Assembly: GCA_964352665.1 (NCBI GenBank) | Contig: CAYGSJ010000005.1 | Span: 62,001 to 126,000, forward strand | Source of the DNA: UBA1672 sp964352665 | GTDB taxonomy: Bacteria; Pseudomonadota; Alphaproteobacteria; Micavibrionales; Micavibrionaceae | Length of the DNA: 64,000 nt | Direction of reading: 5' to 3' | Shown: positions 1-8,628 of the stretch, piece by piece | How the letters are laid out: every line of letters starts with the position of its first letter | Numbering within the stretch: position 1 is the stretch's first letter | Program-made: the position numbers and the translations under genes | Notes under the pieces: model-generated | What the model saw: only the letters and a program-made list of their open reading frames with translations | What the model was told of the DNA's origin: nothing | Databases searched by the model: none

Positions 1-62
1 ATATCCAAAGCCCGAAACATATCAATGTCGGAGCGGTTAGAAATTTTTACTATTTTGGCCAT
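1..62 (-). CDS. Partial CDS: first 20 residues of a minus-strand gene, possibly a PLP-dependent aminotransferase
   Basis: An ATG on the minus strand at 62-60 opens a frame that runs off the window edge. The visible residues (MAKIVKISNRSDIDMFRALD) contain an R-S-D-I-D-x-F-x-A-L-D pattern resembling the N-terminus of alphaproteobacterial class I/II aminotransferases, but 20 residues are too few to be sure. A weak GGAA precedes the start. The frame is real in the sense that no stop interrupts it; the product name is inference. Confidence 0.4.
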   Translation of the reverse strand, partial: MAKIVKISNRSDIDMFRALD

Positions 63-340
63 TTTTTATTCCGTTATTTACAAAAATCATAAGGAGACAC
101 AAAGCCTGAAACACAGATTAAAATCAAGATTAAAATGAATTTTTACAAGTGTTTAGACAAGCAGGATTCATAATAAAAACAATTTAAATAAAATTTTATC
201 TATTTTTTATACTTCGTTTACTTTTATGAATACATGGTTAACAAAATAAAACGAATTTATTTTGAATTTTATTTACTTTCTATTTACTTGTTAAATGTTA
301 TGGTAAATATAAGGGTGACAAGATTATAGGGTGATAAGAA
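63..340. other. A+T-rich intergenic stretch
   Basis: This stretch separates the partial minus-strand gene from the tiny plus-strand ORF at 341. It is very A+T-rich and contains an imperfect direct repeat of GATTAAAAT near 117-135. Promoters for both sides would be expected here, but I cannot assign clear -35/-10 pairs. No coding frame stands out. Confidence 0.4.
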
Positions 341-442
341 ATGATGTTGGGTTTGATGGCATTATTGTCAGGAATTTTAAGTTTGTTATTCACTCTGGCT
401 TCACTTTATTGGCGTAGACCAGCGGAGAGGGAGAGCGAATAA
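341..442 (+). CDS. Putative 33-residue single-span membrane protein
   Basis: ATG at 341 opens 33 codons ending in TAA at 440-442. The first two thirds are almost purely hydrophobic (M-M-L-G-L-M-A-L-L-S-G-I-L-S-L-L-F) and would span a membrane; the tail is charged (R-R-P-A-E-R-E-S-E), the usual layout of a small bitopic protein. AGGGTG about 7 bases upstream can act as a ribosome binding site, and a hairpin with a T-tract follows directly, which fits an independent transcript. No family is recognised; it could still be chance. Confidence 0.35.
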   Translation: MMLGLMALLSGILSLLFTLASLYWRRPAERESE

Positions 443-443
443 G

Positions 444-481
444 AAGGGTTGAGCAGACCCTTTGGGGAGTTGGGTTTTTTT
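444..481 (+). terminator. Terminator-like region with two alternative hairpins
   Basis: AAGGGT (444-449) can pair with ACCCTT (457-462). Alternatively AGACCC (455-460) can pair with GGGTTT (472-477), the latter leading into a run of seven T (475-481). The two pairings share bases 457-460 and exclude each other, an arrangement like an attenuator, though the stems are short. It lies just after the tiny ORF at 341-442. Confidence 0.35.
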
Positions 482-593
482 ATAGCGTTTGTGTGTTTAT
501 CTTTTATCATGTGCAAGGCTTATGAACGATACAAATTTATAGCCCCTTTTTTAGTAAATATGTATCACTGGGTTCATTTAGTCTTTTTTCCTA

Positions 594-624
594 GCCGCCG
601 GATTTATTCCGGCGGTCTTTTTTT
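594..624 (+). terminator. Strong intrinsic terminator
   Basis: GCCGCCGGA (594-602) pairs with TCCGGCGGT (608-616) across a 5-base loop, eight Watson-Crick pairs plus one wobble, followed by C and eight T. It closes whatever transcript covers 341-590 and insulates the gene at 705. Confidence 0.85.
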
Positions 625-704
625 GAATTCTCTTTTGCCAAACGTAAATTATCGGGATAGTATTAGGTTCGTTTCGTAAAACTAAAAAACAAGGTTTCAG
701 AATT

Positions 705-1322
705 ATGCCATATCGTGTCATCGCTTTCATGTTTATCGCCGTTCTACTGGTTGCATTTCCGGTTATTTCAAAAGCACAAGACTCAGCAGCTCCAAAACAG
801 GAGGAGCAAACAGAGGACGACCCTGCGCGCGCAAAATCCAAAGCTTTACAGGATAAAATGACCAGCCTTATGAGAACATTATCTCAGGAAGAGGCCAACC
901 ATTTCATCGTCATGTACACCAATTACAATGTGTACAGTATGGTAAAAGCAGTTGAAAACGATGTTGGGAATGCTATTGGCGGCTGCGGCGAAAATAATCC
1001 GGGCATGAAGGAAGATCTTGAAAAAAGATTCGAGGGATGGCAAAAATCTGTTGGAAGTTCCCTGAAAGAGGCCGATGCAAACATTAAGAATCTTGCTCTT
1101 GCACAAACATATCTTCCACAAGCGGAAATACAGGAATTCTTCGCCATGATTGATGAGGTGCGTTCCTACAATTCATCGCGCTTTGAAACAACACCGGTTA
1201 CAACACCGGAGGCCTGTGAGTTTATGCTCAGTAAAATGGATGAAACAGAGCAAAGTATGCAGCAGCTTCTACAAGTTGCTCTTGCCAGCTATCCGAATGT
1301 TTTGAGAAAAACACAGAAATAA
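705..1322 (+). CDS. Secreted protein of unknown function (205 aa)
   Basis: The product starts with a Sec-type signal peptide (residues 1 to about 24, hydrophobic core F-M-F-I-A-V-L-L-V-A-F, ending S-K-A-Q). The mature part is charged and mostly helical, with two cysteines about 75 residues apart that could form a periplasmic disulfide. No enzymatic motif or known family is recognised. It stands alone between a strong terminator and a 490-base gap. Base usage and clean signal peptide make it a convincing gene; its role is unknown, probably in the periplasm. Confidence 0.8.
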   Translation: MPYRVIAFMFIAVLLVAFPVISKAQDSAAPKQEEQTEDDPARAKSKALQDKMTSLMRTLSQEEANHFIVMYTNYNVYSMVKAVENDVGNAIGGCGENNPGMKEDLEKRFEGWQKSVGSSLKEADANIKNLALAQTYLPQAEIQEFFAMIDEVRSYNSSRFETTPVTTPEACEFMLSKMDETEQSMQQLLQVALASYPNVLRKTQK

Positions 1323-1812
1323 AGACGAATTTGTCACGACGGTGCCGAAAAGGTGTATGTCGTCCTGATATTCAACAAATTCGGCAGCTCCTAACAACAC
1401 GTACACCCTGAACAGAGTAGGTTGGCAGTACTATTCGATAATATTGCTAACCATGTAGAACGCGATCTAACGCTTGAGCAAGGATAAAAAAACGGTCAAA
1501 AATGCTTGTCAGGAGCAGATTTGAGCGTTATCGCCGAGAATTCACAAAATCAAAAACAACAAATGCCTATCCGACTTATTTTGATGACCTCAAAAAAGCC
1601 TGAAAATTTATTTTTTTACAATAAGATAGCTTTAAGTCGATATATGAAAATTAAATTTGAAAAAAACAGCATAATGTGGCAGAATATGTGTAACTTCTGA
1701 AAAGAGCGACAGATACGCATAAGTAATTTTAATAAAAAAAACAGGCGTTTCTAGTTGTCGGAAGAAAATAAAAAGCGGTGGGCTTGAATACTACAAACAG
1801 GGTGATTAAAAA
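1323..1812. other. 490-base intergenic region without a convincing gene
   Basis: Only a 64-codon frame (1506-1700) is open here and its composition looks random. The left end holds a nested inverted repeat (listed separately). The right end, before 1813, must hold the promoter and leader of the giant gene, but no clear promoter pair can be read. The ATG at 1813 is preceded by GGTGATTAAAA, a weak ribosome binding site. Confidence 0.4.
1326..1383. repeat. Nested inverted repeat downstream of the secreted-protein gene
   Basis: CGAATTTGT (1326-1334) is the exact reverse complement of ACAAATTCG (1375-1383), and inside it ACGAC (1336-1340) pairs with GTCGT (1359-1363). A transcript would fold into a two-tier hairpin. 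No T-tract follows, so it is not a standard intrinsic terminator; it may be a 3' stabilising structure or part of a small RNA. Confidence 0.45.
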
Positions 1813-3301
1813 ATGGCGGATACCTTCACGGAAGAGCAAATTAACGCAGCAAACCTTCAGTTCCAGGAACTTATGGTCGCGGTTGGTATAGAAGTACCAA
1901 GAAATTATTCATTCAATCCCTTATATATGGATATGGTCGCGACAAGATTAAGCCAGCTTGATAGCGAAATCATGAGCAACGTGCCAGCAGGGCCGGGAGA
2001 GATCGTTGACGGTCAGTACACGGAAGCATATTTTCAGCGCGTAGATAGTATACTTCTCGGCCAAATGGCTTTTAATTCCGGTGTGGACCCAGCAAATATA
2101 GATCAAGAGACCGTAGAAAGAATGGCAGGCTTGCTGCAAGGTATGGAGCAAATGATGGCTCCTCTGATGCAAAAATACGAATCTGAGAATCCCGAAGTTA
2201 ATGGACCTGCAGTGCCTACAGGATCAACGAGAGCACCAGTACAAGAGCCAGCGCCCGCAGCAGCAGCGCAAGATCCGGTAAGAATTCCTGTAACAAGTGA
2301 TGAAGCCCTTGCGGGACGAACAGCCTTCGACGAACTTCTTCAACTTAGAATCGGATTAGGCTTACCTCCGGTAGACGGCAATGCACAATACAGTGTGGCA
2401 TTTAAACGTGAAACGCTTGAAGCTCTTGCCAATTTCCGTGAAAATGTAACGGATAGAGATCATGATGGTGAAATGAGCCCGCCAGAGCTTAGGGGCGAGA
2501 GCATGCGTATAGCGCAGACGCTTGAGATGAAAACCAAAGAAGGGCAAGTATACGCCGAAGTAGAGGCTATGATTGGCCGGACACGAAGTAATGTTCAGGC
2601 CTTGGATAGCTTGCTCGAGAAAACCGGCGGTCAGGCTTTTGGATATAATGCTTTGACAGCCGTTATCGACGCGCCTGCGGCAAGACCGGAAGGATTGGGC
2701 GTTGTAAATCCGAATTACAGTCCCGAAGATGTTAGACGGGCAACGGCTGAACTGATCGATGTCGCAAAAATCATCGGGAATGAACTCGTTGAAGACGCAG
2801 CAGTCAAGCCGGGAGACGCAAGTTTTTTTGCTTCTGTAGCAAAGTCAAGAATAGGAGATAATCCCACCAATGAAGCCCTTGGTGAAATGGCACAGAAAAT
2901 CGGACTTGAAGCAAATGATGAAGGCATCGCCAGAGTTCAAACACTCATTAGTAATATTGATGATAATGCCAGAGTCTTAAGAGACTGGATGGTCACACAT
3001 ACCGGTACCGAGTTTACAGTAGCGGACCTTAAATCTGTAACAGAAACACCGGCCCCTAACGTCACAGTTAATCCCGATGTCCAGATCGCGCGTGATGCAC
3101 TTATTCAATCAATTCGCGCAACCGGTCTTTTAGAAGGCGATGATCCTTTTGATCTTAACCAGCGCTATACGTCTGATCTTGCGCTTTCTTTAGGAGCTGC
3201 CGGTTATCCCGAGCTCACTGAACTGGCGGACGATTCCAGAGCATCGCTGGTAGAAAGCGCCGCAAGAATTGGTTTGACGGATTCTGATGAAGATTTGGAA
3301 A
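1813..3301 (+). CDS. N-terminal part of a giant modular protein, truncated by the assembly gap
   Basis: The frame runs 496 codons from ATG 1813 into the run of N. No signal peptide or membrane span is visible. Helical segments of similar feel (near residues 12-50, 165-205 and 420-470) are joined by Pro/Ala/Thr-rich linkers, for example around residues 130-160. Residues 214-225 match a canonical EF-hand loop (D-R-D-H-D-G-E-M-S-P-P-E), predicting a calcium site. After the gap the same style continues in another frame up to 6905, so both pieces are most likely one gene of well over 1600 codons and the number of N is not the true gap length. No known family is recognised; a large cytoplasmic, structural or exported protein is possible. 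Confidence 0.75.
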
Positions 3302-3401
3302 NNNNNNNNNNNNNNNNNNNNNNNNNNNNNNNNNNNNNNNNNNNNNNNNNNNNNNNNNNNNNNNNNNNNNNNNNNNNNNNNNNNNNNNNNNNNNNNNNNN
3401 N
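3302..3401. other. Assembly gap of 100 N
   Basis: Exactly one hundred undetermined bases join two contigs. The round number suggests a placeholder. The coding frame differs by one base across the gap, and both flanks read as the same type of protein, so the real missing length is unknown. Confidence 0.98.
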
Positions 3402-6400
3402 TTCAGTTTTGCTGATTTAGGCGGAAGAGGCCCTGCCGCGCCTGATACTTCAGATCCTGCCGCAGGCACGCCTACAGAAGGACCTGCTGTTGTGATGGAA
3501 ACACGGATAATGCCTGTAGATGAGTCAGTTCAGGCCGATCCACGCATCCAGCGTCTGGAAGAAGGGCTTGCCCTTTTGGTGCCAAAGCTGAACGGCTTGG
3601 GCAAATTGAGAGATATCGATCTTAGTCCGGAGACTCAAATTCCGGTGCCAGGAACAGCAGATGGGTATTTTGATGCTGATTCCTTTGCGGCTTATCAGGC
3701 TTCGATGCAACATCTTAATTTCCTTGCTGAAAATATGATCGCGATCAATCTGAATGATCCTGCCGAACTTAAGAGAGGGCAGGCTTCCGAATATGTTGCA
3801 GGAAACAAAGGGGGCATAAACCTTGTTCTTAATGTGGGGCTGGGTGGCGCTATAAGTGATAAGGAAGCAGAACTCGCTGCTGCAGGAGATGACGAGCAGG
3901 CAAAAGTACGTATTCAGGCAGAAATTGATGAATTGAATATTTTGAAAGACCAAACAGTTCCACAGTTATTGGCAGATATCGATGAATTGCATAAGGAAGG
4001 CAAACTTGGCGCCGCAACGGAAATGTCACCAAGAGAGGTGCCGGTTCAAGATCCTACAGCACCGGTAGAGCCTACACCTCCACCATCTGGCGGGGGCAAA
4101 CCTGCCGCATACGATCCGTCCGCGGATATTGCTCTGGTAGAAGGCGCTTTGTATTTGCTTGGGCAGGAACTACAGAATTTTGACAAAATGGGCCTTATGC
4201 AGGTTGTAGAAGGTGTTGTCGAGCCTTTGACAGAAGCGGATCTTAAAGATGGTGTCTTCGGTCAATCTTCACAGAGTATGTTGGCCAAGGCCCTTGTCAT
4301 GGTTAAGGAAATGGGCGGTCAGGAAAATGCTGACGGGTCATATTCTCCCGGCGTAGGGCAGCAATTAAAGCGTGCTATTCTTACAAATCCACAGCTTGCA
4401 CCATTGCGTGAAAAGCTGGGCGTAGAAGCTATGGATCCAGCAACTGCACAGGATTATTTCAGGGTGTTGAGCGCTGGCGCTCCGCCAGAGCAGGTTGCGG
4501 CACAGGAAGAAGTTCGCAGGCGCATCGAAGAAACGCTTAAAATGCAGCAATTGAACGAGCTTATTGCCGCAATGGACAGACTTCATGAAGCAAAAATTCT
4601 GGATCCTCAAAAGAGAGCTGCCGAAACCAGCAAGATGAGCCTGATTATGGATGGTGTTGCCGGGGCGTTGAACAAATTTGCACCTGGATTTGGGGCATGG
4701 CTGAAAGATTTCTTCACAAACAGCAAATTCGGACAAATGGCCGCAGGCGTGCTGAGCATGTTCGGCATCAATGTTGGTCGCCTATGGGGTGACAAGGATG
4801 ATGGAGCCGCTCTGGAACGTGCTGCTCCGGCTGTCGGAAAAGCTTTTGACGATTTCTATAACGAAGCCAAAGAAGAAGTATCACAAAGAGATGGTTTCGA
4901 CCAACTGGACGAGCAAGCACAGTTCAATACGGTCATGCAACAAGTTAAATCAGAGATGCTGGGCAAAGTGGACAATGCCGGCTGGGCGTTCAATAAGGCC
5001 ATGAACCTGATGTTTGATGGACAAGGTAAAGAAGTTATTCATAGCGCCCTTAGCGAAGCATTGGCTGCGGCTGAAGGTGCAGCTAATCCGGAAGCAGCGC
5101 GTCTAGCCTTTACAAATTCATTAATTGCAAAAGGTCAGGCTTATCAGGCTGGTCGCGATATTGATATGAATGAAGTGAACAGCTTGCTACAGCGCGCAAC
5201 GGATGAAGTACAGGATATCGCAGCAAGAGATCCTCAATTTGCACCGCAAGCACCTGATGCAGGGGCTGCAGGTGTGGCTGCCGGTGGCACAGGGCCAGAT
5301 ACTCCGGTTCCACCGCAAGATTCTACAACAGTAGAAGGTATTGTCGGTGCTAAAGGCGATCTTGATCCGCGTATTGCTGTTCTGGCGTCTATGGCTGCAA
5401 GAGCTGGCCTCTCGGCAGATGAAACCGGCGCGGCACGCATTGACGAATTGATGGCAGGATTAAGCACAAACATAGAGATTATGCAGAGCGCGGGCGGAAG
5501 AGATTTTGATGCTATGGGTCCGACAGAGGATGTCCATCTTCTTGCGAAAGCATTGGATGTTGATATTGCCGATGTATCCATGGCGGCTCTGGAAGATACT
5601 ATGAGGGGCGCATACACTGCCGAGTTAGAACGTAACAATGTGCTTATCGGCAACGGTTTCTTTAATGTACCGGATGGAACAGATCATGATGCGTTAAGAG
5701 ATACCTATCTTGCCTATCAACAGGCTAATGGCCATACAAAAGGCGGTGATATTCCTTTGATATTTACAAGGGAAGGAAGCGATTCTGTTTTTGCACTAGT
5801 TCGTCTGAAAAATGATGGAGAAGAAGATAGAACTGTTACAGATGACACCTATGTTGTTCTGGAACAGCCAGAATATCTTGCTGAGGGTGGTCGCCGTATC
5901 ACAAGCCAGATGTTTGCTGACAAGCTGATGGACAATTACAAATGGGAAGATGAAACTAGAGATGGTATAGCAGCAACGATTGATAAAGTACTTGGCCTAG
6001 AGCCGATCGACCGCACACCTCAATCGGAAGCTGGCCCACAGGCAGTGGCACCGCGTAAACAACCGGAATCTTTCAAGGGTTTAGAGGTTATAACAGAGGC
6101 ACAGGCAGCTTTCCTAACCGGCCCTGACGGCCTTGATCTTGCAAAGATAAGGCCTGACTTACTGGAAAAGGCAGCCAGAGACGGGGCTCACCCTCTTGAG
6201 CTACTGCTTCAGGAAGGTGCCGTAGTAACAAAGGGACCTTCACGTTTTGTGACATTAGAGCTTGAAGCTTTCGGTTTGCGTCATGGAGAGTTCGATGCGG
6301 TCATCGCAATGCATGATGGGAATGGAATGGATATCCGTTTCATTGATTATGATGTTGATAATATCAAGCCACTGTCTCAACAAAGATATGAAGGCACCAA

Positions 6401-6905
6401 AGATATGGGCGATTTAACGCCTGCACCGCAGGGCGCCTATACAAATGGTCGTCGTCTTGATGATACGATCCTTCGCGTCATTGATCGTGATCTTGATGGT
6501 AATGTAACACGTCAGGGCATAACCGGTGGCTATATGGGTAGCGTTGGAATTATACCGTTTGAGGAATCTGGCACAAAGGTTGTTGGTGGTTTACAGGCCG
6601 TTTATGGTCTTGATGCTGCTAATGACAAGAGCAACCAGACCAGCTATTCCGCCGCTGTTAACAAGCGCTGGGACGAGATTTCTGCCGAAGAAGTCGAGGC
6701 AATTGACGCGGCTACGAAAGCCAGAATGCAAAGCAGGCGTCAAAGAGAATTTGAAGAGCTTGCCGAGCCGGATACAACAACTGCAAGTGCAATTGATGCA
6801 AATGCCCGTGACATGGGCGCAGATCGTGATCTTGATGATCTTGGTGGTTCAATGCTTCCAGGACCGGGATACGATAGACGCTTTGGCGCAGGCGCAGTGG
6901 CATAA
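3402..6905 (+). CDS. C-terminal part of the giant modular protein
   Basis: The frame is open from the first base after the gap (F-S-F-A-D-L-G-G-R-G) to TAA at 6903-6905, about 1167 codons; the GTG/ATG at 3492-3497 are probably internal, because the upstream residues are a Pro/Ala/Thr linker like those elsewhere in the protein. Further linkers lie around 4045-4110 and 5240-5330. A module near 4110-4330 has a D-G-V-F-G-x-x-S-Q-x-x-L pattern reminiscent of peptidoglycan-binding repeats. A second, incomplete EF-hand-like loop (D-R-D-L-D-G-N) lies at about 6483. The C-terminus ends in a Gly/Ala tail. There is no signal peptide, membrane anchor or enzymatic motif. It ends 4 bases before the convergent tag gene. 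Function unknown. Confidence 0.75.
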   Translation, partial: FSFADLGGRGPAAPDTSDPAAGTPTEGPAVVMETRIMPVDESVQADPRIQRLEEGLALLVPKLNGLGKLRDIDLSPETQIPVPGTADGYFDADSFAAYQASMQHLNFLAENMIAINLNDPAELKRGQASEYVAGNKGGINLVLNVGLGGAISDKEAELAAAGDDEQAKVRIQAEIDELNILKDQTVPQLLADIDELHKEGKLGAATEMSPREVPVQDPTAPVEPTPPPSGGGKPAAYDPSADIALVEGALYLLGQELQNFDKMGLMQVVEGVVEPLTEADLKDGVFGQSSQSMLAKALVMVKEMGGQENADGSYSPGVGQQLKRAILTNPQLAPLREKLGVEAMDPATAQDYFRVLSAGAPPEQVAAQEEVRRRIEETLKMQQLNELIAAMDRLHEAKILDPQKRAAETSKMSLIMDGVAGALNKFAPGFGAWLKDFFTNSKFGQMAAGVLSMFGINVGRLWGDKDDGAALERAAPAVGKAFDDFYNEAKEEVSQRDGFDQLDEQAQFNTVMQQVKSEMLGKVDNAGWAFNKAMNLMFDGQGKEVIHSALSEALAAAEGAANPEAARLAFTNSLIAKGQAYQAGRDIDMNEVNSLLQRATDEVQDIAARDPQFAPQAPDAGAAGVAAGGTGPDTPVPPQDSTTVEGIVGAKGDLDPRIAVLASMAARAGLSADETGAARIDELMAGLSTNIEIMQSAGGRDFDAMGPTEDVHLLAKALDVDIADVSMAALEDTMRGAYTAELERNNVLIGNGFFNVPDGTDHDALRDTYLAYQQANGHTKGGDIPLIFTREGSDSVFALVRLKNDGEEDRTVTDDTYVVLEQPEYLAEGGRRITSQMFADKLMDNYKWEDETRDGIAATIDKVLGLEPIDRTPQSEAGPQAVAPRKQPESFKGLEVITEAQAAFLTGPDGLDLAKIRPDLLEKAARDGAHPLELLLQEGAVVTKGPSRFVTLELEAFGLRHGEFDAVIAMHDGNGMDIRFIDYDVDNIKPLSQQRYEGTKDMGDLTPAPQGAYTNGRRLDDTILRVIDRDLDGNVTRQGITGGYMGSVGIIPFEESGTKVVGGLQAVYGLDAANDKSNQTSYSAAVNKRWDEISAEEVEAIDAATKARMQSRRQREFEELAEPDTTTASAIDANARDMGADRDLDDLGGSMLPGPGYDRRFGAGAVA

Positions 6906-6909
6906 TATC

Positions 6910-7500
6910 CTAAGACACTAAATTTCTGTGATGACATCCTTCTAGATGGTCATTCACCATGCCCATCGCCTGCATGAAGGCGTAGCAGGTGGTGGGGCCA
7001 ACAAATTTCCAGCCACGTTTTTTGAGATCTTTTGACAGGGCAATAGACATTTCCGTCTTGCCCGGAATATCTTTTAGAATACGCGGGGCCGGTTTTTCCG
7101 GTGGTTTAAAAGACCAGAAATAATTACTTAAGCTGCCCTTTTCTTCACACAGCTCTATGGCTTTTTGAGCATTGTTTATTGCGGCCTCTATTTTACCTCT
7201 ATGCCTTATAATCCCTTCGTTTTTAAGGAGTTCTTCCACATTTTCATTGTCGTATATAGCGACTTTGTAGAAATTAAATCCATCAAAGGCGGCGCGGAAA
7301 TTTTCACGCTTTCTAAGGATCGTGATCCAGCTCAAACCGGCTTGAAATCCTTCCAGACAAATTTTCTCGAACAGACGAACATCATCGTGCACGTGCTTTC
7401 CCCATTCCTCGTCATGATAGCGGACATATAGCGCGTCATCGCCACACCACCAACACCGGTTTTTGCCGTCACTACCTTGAATTAAGCCTTTGTCTGCCAT
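6910..7500 (-). CDS. tag: DNA-3-methyladenine glycosylase I
   Basis: This cytoplasmic base-excision repair enzyme removes N3-methyladenine from alkylated DNA. The 196-residue length is normal. The N-terminal R-C-W-W-C-G and Y-H-D-E-E-W-G motifs and the C-terminal D-H-L-E-G-C-H-H carry the Cys/His zinc ligands of the family; the core G-L-S-W-x-x-I-L-R-K-R and G-P-T-T-C-Y-A-F-M-Q-A are diagnostic. ATG at 7500 is used. It is monocistronic, convergent with the giant gene and divergent from the DUF3137 gene. Confidence 0.95.
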   Translation of the reverse strand: MADKGLIQGSDGKNRCWWCGDDALYVRYHDEEWGKHVHDDVRLFEKICLEGFQAGLSWITILRKRENFRAAFDGFNFYKVAIYDNENVEELLKNEGIIRHRGKIEAAINNAQKAIELCEEKGSLSNYFWSFKPPEKPAPRILKDIPGKTEMSIALSKDLKKRGWKFVGPTTCYAFMQAMGMVNDHLEGCHHRNLVS

Positions 7501-7537
7501 GATGATTCCTCTATAATTTTCAAATCGATATCACAGG

Positions 7538-8602
7538 ATGAGGCCAAGGTCTATGCTCAGAACATTACTCAATCAGGGAAAACGTAATATTCCAGAGGTC
7601 AGTGATGTCAGGTTAAAAGAAGAACAACCCTTTCTAGAGAAAAGTAAGCTCCAGCTCGAAATGCTGGAGGAGATTCGTAAAGAAAAATTCCGCAGCTATA
7701 AATGGCGAAAAAAAATTGCTGTTCCAAGTGCAATGGTTTTAACGCCGATTCTTGCCTACATAGATTACTGGTTGTTATTACTTCAGTCGGGCAGTGATGA
7801 TAAAGGGGCTGGGCTGTCTGTTTTTTTTGTTGCTGCTCTTTACAGCTGGGTTACACATCCAAAACGCCAATATGCAAAAACATATAAAAACAAAATCCTG
7901 CCTGAAATTGCCAAACTTTTCGGTGATTTTCGATATTTTTCAGAAGGGCGCATTGCTCTTGCAAAAATGAAACCATCCAAAATTCTGCCGCATCATGATC
8001 GATATGATACTGAAGATTACTTTGTCGGCAAATACAAGGATGTGAATATCGAATTTTCCGAAGTTGATTTCAAGCAAAGAAGAAGAAACAAAAATAGAAC
8101 CTACTATATTTCTGTTTTTAAAGGACTGGCCATATTGCTCGATATGAGGTCAAAAAAGTTTTACGGCCACACTATATTGGATAAAGATAAGAGCAAAATC
8201 ACAGAATGGTTCAAGGAAAAGTCCAGCAAACTTAAGCGCGCCAATCTTGTTGATCCTGAATTCGAGAAAATTTTTGATGTCTACACCAACGATCAGGTCG
8301 AGGCACGTTATCTGATTGATCCGGTGATGATGGAACATCTTACCGGCCTTTACACGGAATATGACGGGCAAAGCATGATGGGCGCATTCTACGACAGCAA
8401 ACTTTTACTTCTCATCCAGAGCAAATATAATTATTTCGAGCCAGCCGATATAGAGGTCCCCGCAACCGATCCCCGTTCGATTGTAATGATGAAAAAAGAA
8501 ATCGGACAAATCCTTTCTCTTATTGACAGGTTAAGCCTTTATGATCCACAAAAGGTGCATGAAGAACATAATATATCGCCCGAAGATATCGACGCGGCTT
8601 AA
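7538..8602 (+). CDS. DUF3137 family membrane protein
   Basis: The 354-residue product has a soluble N-terminus of about 58 residues, two membrane spans (about 60-82 and 90-105) and a large cytoplasmic C-terminal domain. The H-D-R-Y-x-x-E-D-x-F-x-G-x-Y-K-D region followed by an F-K-G-L-x-I-x-x-D element is typical of the DUF3137 family, whose biochemical role is not known. The first ATG (7538) lies close to a second in-frame ATG (7553), so the start may be five codons shorter. The gene is followed after 26 bases by ettA and may be co-transcribed. Confidence 0.75.
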   Translation: MRPRSMLRTLLNQGKRNIPEVSDVRLKEEQPFLEKSKLQLEMLEEIRKEKFRSYKWRKKIAVPSAMVLTPILAYIDYWLLLLQSGSDDKGAGLSVFFVAALYSWVTHPKRQYAKTYKNKILPEIAKLFGDFRYFSEGRIALAKMKPSKILPHHDRYDTEDYFVGKYKDVNIEFSEVDFKQRRRNKNRTYYISVFKGLAILLDMRSKKFYGHTILDKDKSKITEWFKEKSSKLKRANLVDPEFEKIFDVYTNDQVEARYLIDPVMMEHLTGLYTEYDGQSMMGAFYDSKLLLLIQSKYNYFEPADIEVPATDPRSIVMMKKEIGQILSLIDRLSLYDPQKVHEEHNISPEDIDAA

Positions 8603-8628
8603 GAGATAGAAAAAAGGACAATCAAGCA

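Noticed and set aside
449..679. 76-codon plus-strand frame starting with TTG
   Set aside because: It crosses both terminator-like hairpins at 455-481 and 594-624 and has no ribosome binding site.
1506..1700. 64-codon frame in the 490-base intergenic region
   Set aside because: Random-looking, Lys/Asn-rich composition expected from A+T-rich DNA; no ribosome binding site or relatives recognised.
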